Source: Engraulis encrasicolus (taxonomy: Eukaryota > Chordata > Actinopteri > Clupeiformes > Engraulidae). Taken from it: a stretch of 64,000 nucleotides of DNA. The DNA lies in the NCBI RefSeq assembly GCF_034702125.1, contig NC_085869.1:20859677-20923676 (forward strand), written 5' to 3'. The notes beneath the pieces are model-generated. The model saw only the letters and a program-made list of their open reading frames with translations. It made no database searches and had not been told where the DNA came from. Position 1 is the first letter of the stretch; each line of letters begins with the position of its first letter. Below, piece after piece: positions 34,780-47,830 of the stretch. The position numbers and the translations under genes were made by a program.

Positions 34780-34976
34780 CCTTACCATTTTATGTTTATT
34801 TATGTTTTATTTTATTATTATTTTTACCTTATGTTTTATCTTAATGTTTTAAATGTTTTTTTTTTACTCTAATTCATTTCCCTGTTTTCCTTTCATTTAC
34901 ATTTGTTAACTTTGTGAAGCACATTGAGTTGCACCTGTGTATGAAATGCGCTATTTAATAAACTTGCCTTGCCTTA
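34780..34976 (+). mobile_element. L2-like LINE 3' tail
   Basis: AACTTTGTGAAGCACATTGAG, ATGAAATGCGCTATTTAATA and AAACTTGCCTTGCCTT form the typical 3' end of fish L2-like LINEs, with the short TTGCC-type terminal repeat. Only this untranslated tail is present. Confidence 0.75.
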
Positions 34977-34989
34977 CCAGACACCGTCC

Positions 34990-35117
34990 CCGCCACTGGG
35001 ACATTGTAATAGTCACTGAAAAAACGTAACTACCATAGTACTACACTACTATGACAGTGCACAGGGCCTTTACATTTGGTCTTTGCCATTCTGGTAACAG
35101 CTAATTCATTATAGGGC
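34990..35117 (-). repeat. Old dispersed repeat 'R1', copy on the minus strand
   Basis: Reverse reading gives AGCTGTTACCAGAATGGCAA, AAGGCCCTGTG, GTCATAGTAGTGTAG and ATGGTAGTTA, in the same order as 3028-3180. Confidence 0.65.
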
Positions 35118-36483
35118 TAGTGTCTTTAGGATTAAGTTTAAAACCAGCTCTTATGGACTGCCTTATATGATAGGCCTACTCATGTAAAGGGAAGTCTGAC
35201 TACCTGTGGTTCCCCCCCTCATACATGCTGGGAGGCCAGATGACTCCCACCACCCCTCATTCGACACCCCACGTTGTAAGCATGTACCTTCAGGTAGGAA
35301 ACGCCACATCCTCTCAGTGGAGCGGTTGGGGTGGAGGGCACACACACGCAGACATGTTTTTTGCCTTTGTCAGCAGAGCCAGGCACTGTGGCGTGCTCCA
35401 ATGCAGTTGCTTGAGTACAGCCCGGATCAGTTTGGCTTTGCTTGCCTGCTGCTGGCTGGGGAAATGCATTTTATTGCTTTTGAGGTGGCTGCAGGGTACT
35501 TGGAATATCTCAGACTTCGTGAAACCACAAAACTCTTGTTCTAGTTTTGTCCTTTAACTTTCATGCTGTTTTGGTATGTCATTTTCATCAATTCCAGGTG
35601 ACAATGACTTTGACTAACCATAGTCTGCACAGTAGGTTACAGTACACAAAAAGAGTTTCAGGCTGTCTGGTTTATGCTATGAACTACCATGGACAGACAT
35701 ATTGATTATTTAGCTGGTTTTATAACCACATTTTGGTTGTCCTGCCTGTCCTGCCAGATATTTAGTGCTGGATTTGCTTTTAACTGAATCGTCTTTTCTT
35801 TTCTCCTTATGTTGGTTGGGATACACATACTATCAGCTATAACTGTATACCATCTTGAAAGATAATGTTTAGTCATCGTTGCAGACAGCATACAGTGGTG
35901 TGTAGGCTTCTTAGAAAGATATTCAATCCCTGGAGCGCACTTCTGAAGTTCACAGTCCATCTAAATGTTTACACACTTTGGCACAGACACTGAAGAAAGG
36001 CAACAAAGCAAAGCAATGGCCTCCATGATCTCCCCGTCTTCCGCTGCTTGTCTCTTTTCTCTGTTAGAAAAAAACATGAGGAGATGGTGTTACAGATGCC
36101 TGCTCACACGCGGCCACATTCATTTTGCTATAACATAGCCTGTGAAAGGCATGCTGTCCATGCTGCATCTGACACTGAAAATGGCATAGAACAATTTTTC
36201 GAAAGGACAAATAAACAATCTATCTATCTACTGAATGGAAGGAAAAGTAAGCTTTAATTCTCTCCAGTGCTTCCTCTCACTAGTTGGCGGGTTCAAGGCT
36301 TCACCAGTTATAAACAGCATGGGTAGAAAGGCCAGTTGGATGGATCCACATCGACTCCAAGCAGATGGATCAATCGACCTATCAATCTCTCAGACTTGAG
36401 TTGCTACTATCTATCCAATTCGGTTACATTGATTAATTCACTTTGTTCCACTGTGTTTCCTTCCCTTTCTAATCACACTGTTA
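35118..36483. other. No recognised feature
   Basis: Non-coding sequence; the open frames overlapping on both strands at 35163-35557 have no recognisable similarity. Confidence 0.45.
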
Positions 36484-36570
36484 GGCTGCTGACAGCCTTG
36501 ACCAGGCCCAGGATTAGATCATCTGCAAGGTCTCCCTTCTCAATACCTACGATATAATACGGACCCAATT
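36484..36570 (+). mobile_element. GGGCCC hAT-like MITE family F1, truncated copy
   Basis: GGCTGCTGACAGCC, CCAGGCCCAGGATTAGATCA and GGACCCAATTC match the left half of the F1 family. It is cut off by the SINE that follows. Confidence 0.6.
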
Positions 36571-36579
36571 CGTTTTTTT

Positions 36580-36735
36580 TTTCTTTAAAGTATGTTTTGG
36601 GGGCTTTTTGGGCTTTTATTATGACAGGACGGTGTGAGAGAAGACAGGAAATGATCGGGAGAGAGAGATGGGGTAGGGCTGGGAAATGACCTCGGCCGGA
36701 CTCGAACCGGTGTCCCCATGGGCATGCAAGCCCAA
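36580..36735 (-). mobile_element. tRNA-derived SINE, second type, copy 1
   Basis: The minus strand has a B box GGTTCGAGTCC (plus coordinates 36698-36708). It is followed by GGTCATTTCCCAGCC, CCCCATCTCTCTCTC and a TCCTGTC/AAAAGCCC tail. The same order is seen at 48045-48205. The A-box side is disturbed by the GT array. Confidence 0.8.
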
Positions 36736-36738
36736 ATC

Positions 36739-36739
<1 letters not shown>

Positions 36740-36771
<32 letters not shown>

Positions 36772-36790
36772 GGGGTGGGGGTGGGGGGGC
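36740..36790. repeat. Short (GT)n microsatellite and G-rich run
   Basis: GT units followed by GGGGTGGGGGTGGGGGGG. Confidence 0.9.
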
Positions 36791-36799
36791 TGGTGGTGC

Positions 36800-38715
36800 C
36801 CGGGTCTTACCCTGTGTCTTTCCCTGTGCCCGGGACAGCATACTCATTTGTCCCTCCTGTTTGTTGGTGGGCCCATGAAGTTGTGCGCAGTATTCGCTTG
36901 GCAAGATGATTATAGCTGAAAACCCATCATTACTCCTCTTTTGCGCTGTCTTAACCATTTACCAGTGGCAATCATTTCAGTGCTTTATTCATTTCAGGTG
37001 TGTTTGTTTGTGCTGTCAGGGAAAAAGAACTGAATGTCTTTGATAAGTAATGGAAAAGCACACTCTGTGGGATCCGCTCTATGTTAAGTGTTGTCGTTAA
37101 TTGCGGGGCTGTGTAATGTTTTCAAAAATAGTGTTATTCTGAGCAGTTCGCTTTCTGTTTAATGTCAATAGAAATGGCTGGTTGCATTTTGAGATATACT
37201 GTACGTCTCTACTCAGTGGTGATGTACTGCAGGATGGACGTCTCAAGAATGAGAAATAAGTGCATGTCAGTCAGTAGCCGTATGCCGGGAGCTATTGTTT
37301 TGCATTGAACTTCAATTTCACCTCTCCACATCAACATAATTCAAATCATTCCTCATGGTGACTCACAAATGCCATTCAAAGCAGCAGCACACTCGACTCG
37401 AGCAGCATGCGACTCGACTGCAAGAAAAGACGCAAGAACAAGTTTGAGTGCCTCTTTTGTGCTTCCCTCACAAGCCAGAGAGCTTGTCTGTCAGGCTGCA
37501 ATTAAGCGGTTTCTATGCCGTGTACGTAGTTCTCAAAACCAAGTCTTTTCTGACTGGGGCCTTTTGAGTATTTCCAGTGAATCCTCCCTCCATCTTGATT
37601 GACAATGTCAGTTGCGTTGTGTGCCGGGCTCTACCAAACAGTTGCCTGTGCCTCCACACTCGTCTTGCCTCTCTTTTTCCTCTTTTCCTCTTTTTCCGCT
37701 TCCATCCTCCGCTTTCAATTGTCCACAAAAGAAAGGGTGAATTAGAATGACAATGCATATATGGCTAATCTCTGCTAAAACACACTCATTACCGCATGCA
37801 TGGAATTCAAAGTCACTTAATTGTGCCTTGCCGTCCCCAAATTTATGCTCCTCGACTTGTTCTGCCTTTCAGACGCGGTTGACAACAAGTTGTTTTAGTC
37901 TTGCCCCGCTCACACTGTTATGTTGGCTGCGTAATAAAAGATGAGCAAATAAAAGAGTAATAATAGGGTGACAAACTTTTCTTGTGCAAGCATGATTCGG
38001 GCCCTTGTGAAAGCGCTTCGTGTTTCACAGCTCGGCGGCTGAGCGACGGTCCCCTGTCTCTCTCTTCTTTTGTAATCCTTTTGAAAATATCCAACCGCTA
38101 ATCTGCATATTTAGAGCAATTATGACAGGCCTCGCTGAATATTGACTGCCGCGCAAAGCCATTCAAAGTTCACGCTATCTAAAATCCTAACACAGACAGA
38201 ACATCAAATCAGTCACTGAATAGGAAAAAAAACAACAAAATTGATGTTAAACTTGCTGGACTGGTTCAGTTTTGTTCAGACATAGGAGTTTTGGAAATTA
38301 TATGCGGTGATGGCTATTAAATCTTCCTTTCCGTTTGTCCTTTAAAATGATGTTTCACCAGCATGACCTTTAGTAAATGAGCACGCTCAGTCAAAAGAGC
38401 GCTTGTGAAAGAGGCATCGGGGGAGTGAGGGAATTGAGAGACAGAGAGAAAGCGAGAGAGAGAGAGCGAGACAGAGGGCAGGAAGACAGAAAGGTGGGGG
38501 TGTAGGAGAGAGGAGAGAGAGAAAGAGTACCAGAGACTCATTAAGGTCAGTTTGGGCCAGAGGTCCAAAAGCTGCATCACGCAGAGATGGAGTAATGATT
38601 AGAGCGGTAATAAAAATGTATTCAAAACGACGAGGTGTGTATCAGACATTATGCAACAGAGACCTGACCCTGGCCTCTAATAAGGATACCTGGCTGTCTG
38701 TGTCTGGCACGTGTC
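36800..38715. other. Presumed intronic; candidate conserved non-coding stretch at 37780-38220
   Basis: The stretch 37780-38220 is repeat-free, moderately CpG-containing and rich in TAAT, CAATTA and GCATATTTA-type words, which is how vertebrate developmental enhancers often look. Conservation cannot be tested here. No coding sequence is recognised. Confidence 0.35.
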
Positions 38716-38871
38716 CAGGGCCACTGACAGCTTTTACTGGGCCCAGGACAAAGTCATCTGAAAGGGCCCCCCATCCAATAAGTCCATTGCAATGAAAACC
38801 CAATTCTGGGCCCCCTCTCTTCCTGGGCCCTGGACAACTGCCCCCTATGTCCCCCCTTGTCAGCTTCCCTG
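38716..38871 (+). mobile_element. GGGCCC hAT-like MITE family F1, best-bounded copy
   Basis: The element starts CAGGGCCACTGACAGC and ends GTCAGCTTCCCTG. The flanks cacgtgtc and cacatgtc agree in seven of eight bases, the expected hAT target duplication. The 156-bp interior has TGGGCCCAGGACAAAGTCAT and CCAATTCTGGGCCCC, as in the other copies. Confidence 0.82.
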
Positions 38872-39636
38872 CACATGTCTATGGATGCTCTCCTCTCCGC
38901 TTCGCTGTGCTGCACTCCATACTGTGCTGTGCTGCGCTGTACTGTGCCGGCCATCAAGATAGGCGAACCCTCTGAAGCGTAAGCAGTCACCTTGCAGCAG
39001 AGCTGAAATAATGCCAGGTGTAAAGGTACATAAAGCACTGGATGGGATTGGGGTGAGGGGGGCGGGGCGGGGCGGGGGAGGGCAATTGACCTTGCCTGGC
39101 TGACTGGCTGCTGGAGGTTGAACATGTGGGAGTGAGTGGAATGGAGGAGGGATTTTTTTCTTTTTTTTAGACAAAGGGCTGTTTTTGCCACGGCTGTTGT
39201 TGTCTGGGGGTGCTGAACGTTTACATCCTTACTATGGTGGAGAACAGGCTCCATCCTTAATAATGGCAAAGGCAGTGTTTGCAGATTGCAAGTTGAAGTT
39301 CACTTAAGTGCTTTGATGTTATTTGCACATTTGCTTTGTACTGGCGATCCATAAATAGATTAGTCTTGACTCACTCCCGGTATTCGCTTAGCTAGGCCTC
39401 CTACCTAGTGGCCACTGTGAAGAGGACAAACAAGCACAGCATGGGGTATGGGAAGGGAGAGACTGACCAGAAATGAAGTAGAGTAGTAGAACTGCAAGTG
39501 GGGGAGAAAAATATGACAAAATATCTCCAGCAGCAGGCCAATGTCAACGTTTGCTGCATTTCCCCTTCTGTGGCCATTTACCAGGGACAGCAGTGCTCAA
39601 TCACAGCTCTTACCTGCAACATGGACAACGCAGGGG
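38872..39636. other. No recognised feature
   Basis: Non-coding sequence with a G-rich run near 39055-39080. Confidence 0.5.
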
Positions 39637-39668
39637 ACTCTCTCTCTCTCTCTCTCTCTCTCCCTCCC
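39637..39668. repeat. (CT)n microsatellite
   Basis: Short CT array. Confidence 0.93.
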
Positions 39669-39887
39669 CTCCTCTGTCTTGGTCTCTCCATCTCTCCGTT
39701 CCGGTCTTTTTTAGACAAAAACACATACAAATACATAAATGAAAAAAAAACCTCACACACAGGGGGAGTAGAAGAAGAAGAGAAAGTCAGCATCCGTATC
39801 TGCGTGTGAAGCATCTGTTGAGAGTGATGGAGTTCCTGGGAGAGTCGGGCGGCGTGAACACGCTGAGACGCCTGCTGTTTGTCTACC

Positions 39888-40032
<145 letters not shown>

Positions 40033-40138
40033 CATGCTCTGTCCTGCCACCACACGCCTGCATAGAAACATTGCAGCCCCTTGGCAAGGTGAGGGGGGTG
40101 CTGATGCAAGATGGTTTGTAGTTTGGAGTGAACAGGGG

Positions 40139-40145
40139 AAGAGAA

Positions 40146-40176
<31 letters not shown>

Positions 40177-40238
40177 ATGTCAGTGTGTGAGAGAGAGAGA
40201 GAGAGAAAGGGAGAGAGAGGGAGAGAGAGAGAGAGTCA

Positions 40239-40331
<93 letters not shown>

Positions 40332-40370
40332 TGTGTGACAGAGCAAAAGGGAAGGAGAGAGAGAGTGTAA
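40139..40370. repeat. Compound (GA)n-(GT)n-(GA)n microsatellite
   Basis: GA blocks with TCAGTGTG interruptions surround a GT block at about 40242-40273. Confidence 0.97.
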
Positions 40371-40868
40371 TTTGTGTGAAGGGAAAGAAGGCAAAGGAGA
40401 GTCAGATTGAGAGGAGGAGTGGAGTGGGAGTGCTGGGTTGGTTGGAGGTGACGGTGTGGCATCTAATTTTAGCTCAATTTTTTTTGGCGGCCCCCACCCC
40501 ATCACCCCCCACCCCCCTCCCTTCCCTCCCCTCCCCTCTACCTCTCCTCCTCTCTTCCGCCCCCCACCCCCCCCTCCATCCCCCGCCATTTCCCCTCATT
40601 TTCCTCTCAAGCAAAAAAAGAGAACAGAAGTAAGAGTGAAGGGGACATCGGTCGTTGTTGAAGGGGTGAGTTTCCCCAGGAGCGCGGCGTGCTAAAGTAG
40701 CCACTATCACAGGGGCCGGACAGCCCAATTAATCAGCGCCGGCCCTGGGGGAGCCGTGCAGCCTGTGACAGGGACGCTTTATCCTGGACCGGCCACAGGA
40801 CACACATTTTCTGACACTCACCGGCTCTCGCTCTCGCTCCCACTCTCGCTCCCCGTCCCGTACTACTC
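40371..40868. other. No gene; pyrimidine-rich
   Basis: Strongly C-rich and CCTC-rich from 40490 to 40610. No exon was recognised. Confidence 0.5.
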
Positions 40869-41375
40869 TTCCTCTCCTCTCCTCTCCTCTCCTCTCCTCT
40901 CCTCTCCTCTCCTCTCCTCTCCTCTCCTCTCCTCTCCTCTCCTCTCCTTCCTTCATCTCACCTCTTTCTGACACTCCCCCGCTCTTGCTCACCGTCCCGT
41001 ACTGCTCTTCCTCTCCTCTCCTCTCCTCTCCTCTCCTCTCCTCTCCTCTCCTCTCCTCTCCTTTCCTCTCCTCTCCCCTCCTCTCCTCTCCTCTCCTCCC
41101 TTCTCCTCGCCTTCCTTCTCCTCGCCTACCTTCATCTCCCCTCTTTCTGACTCTCCCCCGCTCCCCGTCCCGTACTACTCCTCCTCTCCTCTCTCCTTTC
41201 TCCTCTCCTCTCCTCTCCTCTCCTTTCTCCTCTCTCCTTTCTCCTCTCCTCTCCTCTCCTCTCCTCTCCTCTCCTCTCCTCTACCTTGTTCTCTCCTCTC
41301 CTCTCCTCTCCTCTCCTCTCCTTTCTCCTTTCTCCTTTCTCCTCTCCTCTCCTCTCCTCTCCTCTCTTCACCTCA
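40869..41375. repeat. (CCTCT)n pentanucleotide arrays
   Basis: Three blocks (about 40869-40949, 41009-41103 and 41181-41375) of CCTCT with variants CCTTTCT and CCTCG. They are separated by near-repeats of CTGAC(A)CTCCCCCGCTC and CCGTCCCGTACT, which shows that a larger unit was also duplicated. Confidence 0.96.
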
Positions 41376-41393
41376 CCTCATCTCATGCGCACC

Positions 41394-41664
41394 TGGTGAC
41401 TGCCCCTCTCTTGTTCTTTTAAGAGTGGCGATGATAGTGGAGGCATCACAAGACAGATGCTCTTTGCTCTCTCTCTTTCATTCGCTCTCTTTCCGTCTTG
41501 CCAGCTCTCTCTCTTGTTCTTCTTTCCCTCTCTTGTTCTCATCTCTCTCTCTCTTGTTCTGATCACTCTCTCTCTGTCTCTCTCTCTCTCTCTTTCTCTC
41601 GTTCTCATCTCTCCGCTTCTCTCTATTCCCCTGTTGGTCTCGTCGTTGTCGTCCTCCACTCTCA

Positions 41665-41759
<95 letters not shown>

Positions 41760-42052
41760 GCGTGCACACACCCAGTCTGTTTTGTGTCTCGCACACACAC
41801 ACACACAAGCACACACATGTCCAGACACACATCATAGAGCATGGATAGACCAGTCAGGTATACCCATAAATTTACTGCAGCGGTCGTGCTTTACTGTAAA
41901 TGTCATCTCTGGCTATTGAACCTCTCCTGATTTAAGTTTATTTTTCTGCCCTCCGAAGTTCATGACTGTCTCGTGGTCTTATTGATACTCTCTCTCTCTC
42001 TCAGCATTGTTGCTGCTGTTGCTGTGTGTGTGTGTGTGCGTGTGTGCGTGCG

Positions 42053-42131
<79 letters not shown>

Positions 42132-42252
42132 ACGTGTGTGCGTGCGTGCGTGTGTATCCATGTGTGTGTGAGCATGTGCGTGCATGCGTGTATGTGCGTG
42201 TCTGCAATGTGTGTTTTGTTCTCATTCCATGCCTGGACTGGGGGAGAAATAG
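41394..42252. repeat. Tandem duplication, unit 1
   Basis: This 859-bp unit repeats as 42253-43150. It begins TGGTGACTGCCCCTCTCTTG and ends TGGACTGGGGGAGAAATAG. It contains CT-rich, (CA)n (41665-41758) and (TG)n (42020-42150) arrays with near-identical unique sequence between, for example TACTGCAGCGGTCGTGCTTT. Confidence 0.95.
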
Positions 42253-43125
<873 letters not shown>

Positions 43126-43150
<25 letters not shown>

Positions 43151-43341
43151 GGCCCGGGTATTTTTGGCGTTAAGGGGCCCCTCATAATTAGCAGCCCAGA
43201 ACTGACACACCAGTGGGTCCCGCAACCTCGTTGGCCCCTAATGTCTGAATAAAAAAAAAAACATTTCTGAAAATAGGGGCCCACAAGGGGGTGGGGCCCA
43301 CCGGGAAATACCCGCTATTGCTGATGGCCAGTCCAGTCCTG
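43126..43341. mobile_element. GGGCCC-rich hAT-like MITE (family F2)
   Basis: The left end CATGCCTGGACTGG and the right end, complement CAGGACTGGACTGG, are imperfect inverted repeats. The interior has AAGGGGCCCCTCAT, ATTTCTGAAAATAGGGGCCC and GGTGGGGCCCACCGGG, shared with 11242-11452. Confidence 0.68.
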
Positions 43342-43411
43342 TGCGTGCGTGTGTGTGTGTACGTGTGTCTGTGCATGTGCGTGCGTATACGTGCGTGTCT
43401 GTCTGTGTGTG
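43342..43411. repeat. Imperfect (GT)n / GCGT repeat
   Basis: GT units with many C and A substitutions. Confidence 0.85.
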
Positions 43412-43659
43412 TTTAGTTCTCACCCTCACTGAGTCCATCCATCTCTGAATGCCCTCAGCATGGGAGAGGAAAGACCACTCAGTGCTGTGGACACATTCAT
43501 CTGTTGGCAGCAGTGTCTGGCAGGGGCCGCTCATGGCAGCTTCGTTTTAACTGGCACGCCCGGCTCGACTTCCTTGATGGATGTGGAGTGGACAAGCCTT
43601 GGCCTCCCCGGGCCAAAGGGGGCAAGAGATGTGGAGATGCTGGGCTAAAAAAAAGTGGA

Positions 43660-43821
43660 AGAGGAGAGGAGAAGGAGAGAAGAGGAGAGGAGAGGAGAGG
43701 AGAGGAGAGGAGAGGAGAGCAGAGGAGAGGAGAGGAGAGGAGAGCAGAGGAGAGGAGAGGAGAGCAGAGGAGAGGAGAGGAGAGGAGAGGAGAAGGGCAG
43801 ACAGACAGACAGACAGACAGG
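43660..43821. repeat. (GGAGA)n pentanucleotide array and (ACAG)n
   Basis: GGAGA units with periodic GCAGA variants are the complement of the CCTCT arrays 2.5 kb upstream. They are followed by about five ACAG units. Confidence 0.96.
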
Positions 43822-44166
43822 GGTGGTTGGGAAGGAGTTAGAGGAATGGATGGTGGGGGAAAGAAGGTTGATTAGACGTTTGACTCCACTGGCCCTCCTC
43901 ACATTTTCTTCTTCTGTGGTGCTCTCGCTCTGCCAGAAGCCGGGGCCCGGGAGAGTTTGTCTGAGAGAGAGGGAGAGCTGGCGCGAGAGCGAGAGCGAGT
44001 TGTGGGGAGAGAACTCTTGCTGACTGGAATGCTGGCAAAAGTACATATCCTCTCTGGAGCAATTCAGTGGAGGAGGAAAAAACAGCTTGATTGCTTTCTA
44101 CCCCCCTGTTTGTTTCCTACCCCCTCTCTCTTTTTTGACTCTCGCCCTGGCAGATGCCATGGGCGA
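43822..44166. other. No recognised feature
   Basis: Non-coding sequence. Confidence 0.5.
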
Positions 44167-44452
44167 ATTCCAATATGCAACCTTGCGTCCTCCACTTGTG
44201 CTTCTGGCCTCGTACCAGGAAGTAATACGTCGTACTGACAACAGCATTATATTGCAATATCTCGCAAAAGCTCAATTGTAAAGTCATTTTCTCATTTGCA
44301 AACTGGATGGTGAATGAAGAATAGTCCCCCAAAAAATTGTTGTGGCTAGGCTGACAGCGGGGAAACTTAATTGTTTTCTCCACGGAGGCGGGGCTTCAGC
44401 AAAACGTGAGGCCACAAGCACAAGTGGAGGAGGCAAGGTCGCATATTGGAAT
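44167..44452. mobile_element. Inverted-repeat element with 45-bp arms
   Basis: Arms 44167-44211 and 44408-44452 are complementary with three mismatches. Landmarks are ATTCCAATATGC, CCTCCACTTGTGCTT and GGCCTC. The 196-bp middle is non-coding. It looks like a TIR MITE whose outermost ends are not clear. Confidence 0.75.
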
Positions 44453-44663
44453 GCAGATGCCATGTGATGTTGGGGCTTCTAAGCCTCCAGTCGGCCTCAT
44501 ATTAAAGCAGCCTCTCTTGACCTTGGCTGCCACAGCCAGTACGTATTTGCACAGAGAAGCTGCAGTTTCCCCAAAAATAACCCACCCTGCTGTGGCCCTA
44601 CCTACCTCCCCACATTGCCCTGCTTCAGGGTTAATGCGTTTGTGGCACTGAATTTATATTGGT

Positions 44664-44670
<7 letters not shown>

Positions 44671-44738
<68 letters not shown>

Positions 44739-44785
44739 TGTGTGTCTGTGTGTCTGTGTGTCTGTGTGTCTGTGTGTGTCTGTCT
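44671..44785. repeat. (GT)n microsatellite with (TGTGTGTC)n tail
   Basis: A long GT array is followed by several TGTGTGTC units. Confidence 0.97.
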
Positions 44786-44995
44786 TGCTCTCTCGCTCTC
44801 TCGCTCCCTCCACTCTCTCTGTTTTTGTTTGTGTTAGTGCGAGGACATGGCTGCAGTCTCTCTCGCTTGAGTGTGTTTGCATGTTTCACCCATCATCCAC
44901 CTTGCATGACTAAAGCATGTAGTCTCCCTGCGGAGGTGAGGCCTGCGTGGTAGTGCAGTACTACAGTAGCAGATGAGCAGAGCAAGCCCTTGCAG

Positions 44996-45129
44996 GGGCG
45001 TAGCAGCACATTTTTTGGCCCTATGTACAATCAGCTCCAATGGACCCCCCCAAGCCATATATCTTCATAAATCGGACACTGTGTGTGTGGGCCCCCTATA
45101 CATGGGGCCCTGGTGACTCCACCCAGTCA
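44996..45129 (+). repeat. GGGCCC-type repeat family F3, copy 2
   Basis: GGGGCGTAGCAGCAC, TGTACAATCAGCTCCAATGG, GTGTGGGCCCCCTATACAT and GGGGCCCTGGTGACT match the reverse of 34458-34580. Confidence 0.68.
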
Positions 45130-45188
45130 CACTCTACCCACGTGAGCGACACCCCTGAGCCCTCCAGCCCAGTAAACAAGAGCAGCAG

Positions 45189-45346
45189 CCCGGGCCGCTG
45201 ACAGCTTTTGCTGGGCAATAGGACAAAGTAATTTGAAAGGGCCCCCAACCTAATAAATACAATGTAATGGGGACACAATTCTGGGCCCCATCACTCCCTG
45301 GGCCCAGGGAAACATACCTGTTTGTCCCGTCCTGTTGGCGGGCCTG
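45189..45346 (+). mobile_element. GGGCCC hAT-like MITE family F1
   Basis: GGGCCGCTGACAGCTTTTGC at the left, CCTGTTGGCGGGCCTG at the right, and GGGCCCC AACC/ATTCTGGGCCCC inside, as in the other F1 copies. It sits in an AGC-repeat context, so the target duplication cannot be read. Confidence 0.78.
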
Positions 45347-45664
45347 GCAGCAGCAGCAGTAGCAGTGACTCTTTGTTCCATGTTCCCCTTTCCAAACCCC
45401 CCCAGTGGTCCAAAGTCAGATGACTGGAAATGGAGCTGGAGGTTTGTTTAGTGGACCATTGGGGGTTTGCATGTACGTAGAGCCATCATGCTGCATGTTG
45501 CTTTGCTATGAAACAGCCAGGCAGGGCTACTGCCCGTGAAAGTGGGCTACTCTATTTTTAACACATCTCCATCTGCTAAGCATCAAAAGGACAAAGGTGT
45601 GGTCCAGTCCATGGAGGTAACTTGTTCCCCTTTTTTGGTTTACAATGGAGTTTTGAGATATTAC
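45347..45664. other. No recognised feature
   Basis: Non-coding sequence. Confidence 0.5.
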
Positions 45665-45926
45665 GGTTACACATCACTTGACGTCAGCGTCATATGTATG
45701 ACATAACATAATTTCATAACATTGTCATAATAGTGTCATAACAGTGTGAATGTCAATGTCATAAACGTTTTAAGGTCATGAAAAGTTGACCTTGTTTGCC
45801 TTAACCAACCGTATTTCACGTCATGACAGTCATAAAATGTTTATGACACATGCATGATTACATTATGACAATGCTATGACACTGTTATGCCATACTTATG
45901 AAGCCGGCATCAAGTTAAGTGATACC
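45665..45926. mobile_element. TIR MITE, GGTTACACATCACTTGACG ends, copy 2
   Basis: Same ends and TGTCATAA-rich body as 22319-22642, but about 60 bases shorter. The right end is AAGTTAAGTGATACC. Confidence 0.82.
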
Positions 45927-46418
45927 AATAGTCTAGAGAAACAAAATAGAGAAAAGGGAATGCTTCACTGGGTCCTGTATCCAGTTGGTAAAAAAGGGTA
46001 CTCATCAAAAAGAACTTGGGCGTCCAAACTTCCATAAAAAGATAAAAAACACTATTGGAGGCACTCCTTTATTGAATACTGGCTACCTCTCTAGAGTCTA
46101 GAGAGTCTAGAATCTAGAGAGAGTCGAGAGAGATTAATGAAACATTCCTGTCAAGCGGGAGGTTGTTTCTTGAGGTGATCATAACCAGGCAGTTGGAAAT
46201 GCAAATAGCAATGATTTCAAGTCAGACGGTGATAGCCAGCAAAGCTGTCGTTCGCTCTTCCTCGCATGTCAGAGTCCTCTCAGGCATTCCGTGCTTTATA
46301 AAGAGCAACTGAAACACTCGACAAGTGCAGTGATGCAATGACAACATTTGCAACACAGGTGTGCCCTGGCTGAAACTGTCACACACGCTGTTGTAGTCAC
46401 ATGGATCAAATGAATGCA
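45927..46418. other. No gene; short TCTAGAG repeats at 46090-46130
   Basis: Four or five copies of the self-complementary TCTAGA word are clustered. Otherwise nothing was recognised. Confidence 0.45.
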
Positions 46419-46421
46419 CAC

Positions 46422-46462
<41 letters not shown>

Positions 46463-46747
46463 TAAACCCCCCCCGTCTATCTTTATCTATCGGTCTTGCT
46501 CTCTGTCTCTCTCTCCCTCTTTATATCGCTCTTTTTCTGTCTTCCTCCTATTTATCTCTCCGTCTCACACACACTCTCTCTGTCTGTCTGTAGATCCCTC
46601 CCCCCTCTCTAACACACTCTCTCTTGGGTGCCCCATCTCTCTCTTGCGTGTTCACTCAGTCTCCCTGTCTGCGACGTGTGTGTCCCTTGTTACTCTGGTC
46701 GACTCGCCACACATCCAGCTGGGCGCTTTTCCACCTCAGTCTCTCTC

Positions 46748-46792
<45 letters not shown>

Positions 46793-46879
46793 CTCCACCT
46801 GGAGAATTGACCACATATGGGCTGCAGAGTGTGGCTCTAATCAGAGTTGTATCTCATGTCAGCTGGATGCACACCGCCA

Positions 46880-46965
<86 letters not shown>

Positions 46966-47220
46966 CTCTTTCTCTCCCTCTCTCTCTCTCTCGCCTACTC
47001 TGCAGTCGCTGGACCCATTTCCACGCTGAATTAGTGTCCGGCTCCCCCTCTCTACCTTCACTCTGTTTCTCTCTCTCTCTCTCTCACTTTATCTGTCTCT
47101 CTATTTCTCTCTCACATACACACACTCTCACTCTCTCTGTCTCAATTTCTCACATCTCACACACGCTCTTTCTTTCCTTCTATCAGTGCCTATCTGTCTG
47201 TCTGTCCTCGTCTGCTCTCT
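46419..47220. repeat. Cluster of (CA)n and (CT)n microsatellites
   Basis: CA array at 46419-46462, CT arrays at 46738-46797 and 46883-46992, and CT-rich sequence between. The 326-residue open frame spanning it is almost entirely Ser/Leu from CT repeats. Confidence 0.95.
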
Positions 47221-47428
47221 CTCCTTTCCTCCTCTCTCTTCCTCTGAGCGTCCCTTTCTTTGCTGTGTCCAGCAGCCCTCTCTATCTCGATCTGGAGCTC
47301 GATCCAGCAGCTGCCAGCCAGCGCCATCATGCACACGTCTCTGCTCCTGCCAGTCCAGGTCACCTCATTAGCTCTCAATAAGACCATCTCCACTGGTGGC
47401 AGGTTTGGCTAGGTTGTAATTATCATGT

Positions 47429-47429
<1 letters not shown>

Positions 47430-47521
<92 letters not shown>

Positions 47522-47586
47522 CACAGACAGAGACGAAGAGAAAGACATAGACAGATAACGTGAGAAATGCCAGAGAAACAGAGTGA

Positions 47587-47617
<31 letters not shown>

Positions 47618-47775
47618 AAGACAGACAGAGAGACAGACACTGAGACAGAGAAAGACACAGACAGATAAAGTGAGACAAGACAGAGAAACAGAATGAAGAG
47701 AGAGAGAGAGAGCGAGAGAGAGAGCGAAAGAGAGAGAGAGAGAAAGCGAGAGAGAGCGAAAGAAAGAGAGAGAGC

Positions 47776-47816
<41 letters not shown>

Positions 47817-47830
47817 ATAGAGAGAGAGAG
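47430..47830. repeat. (GA)n arrays with ACAG-rich middle
   Basis: A pure GA block (47430-47518) is followed by GACAGACAG-type repeats and further GA blocks to 47830. Confidence 0.96.

Noticed and set aside
46401..47381. 326-residue open frame, the longest in the window
   Set aside because: It is mostly Ser/Leu from CT repeats, with no domain, start context or splice signals of a real gene.
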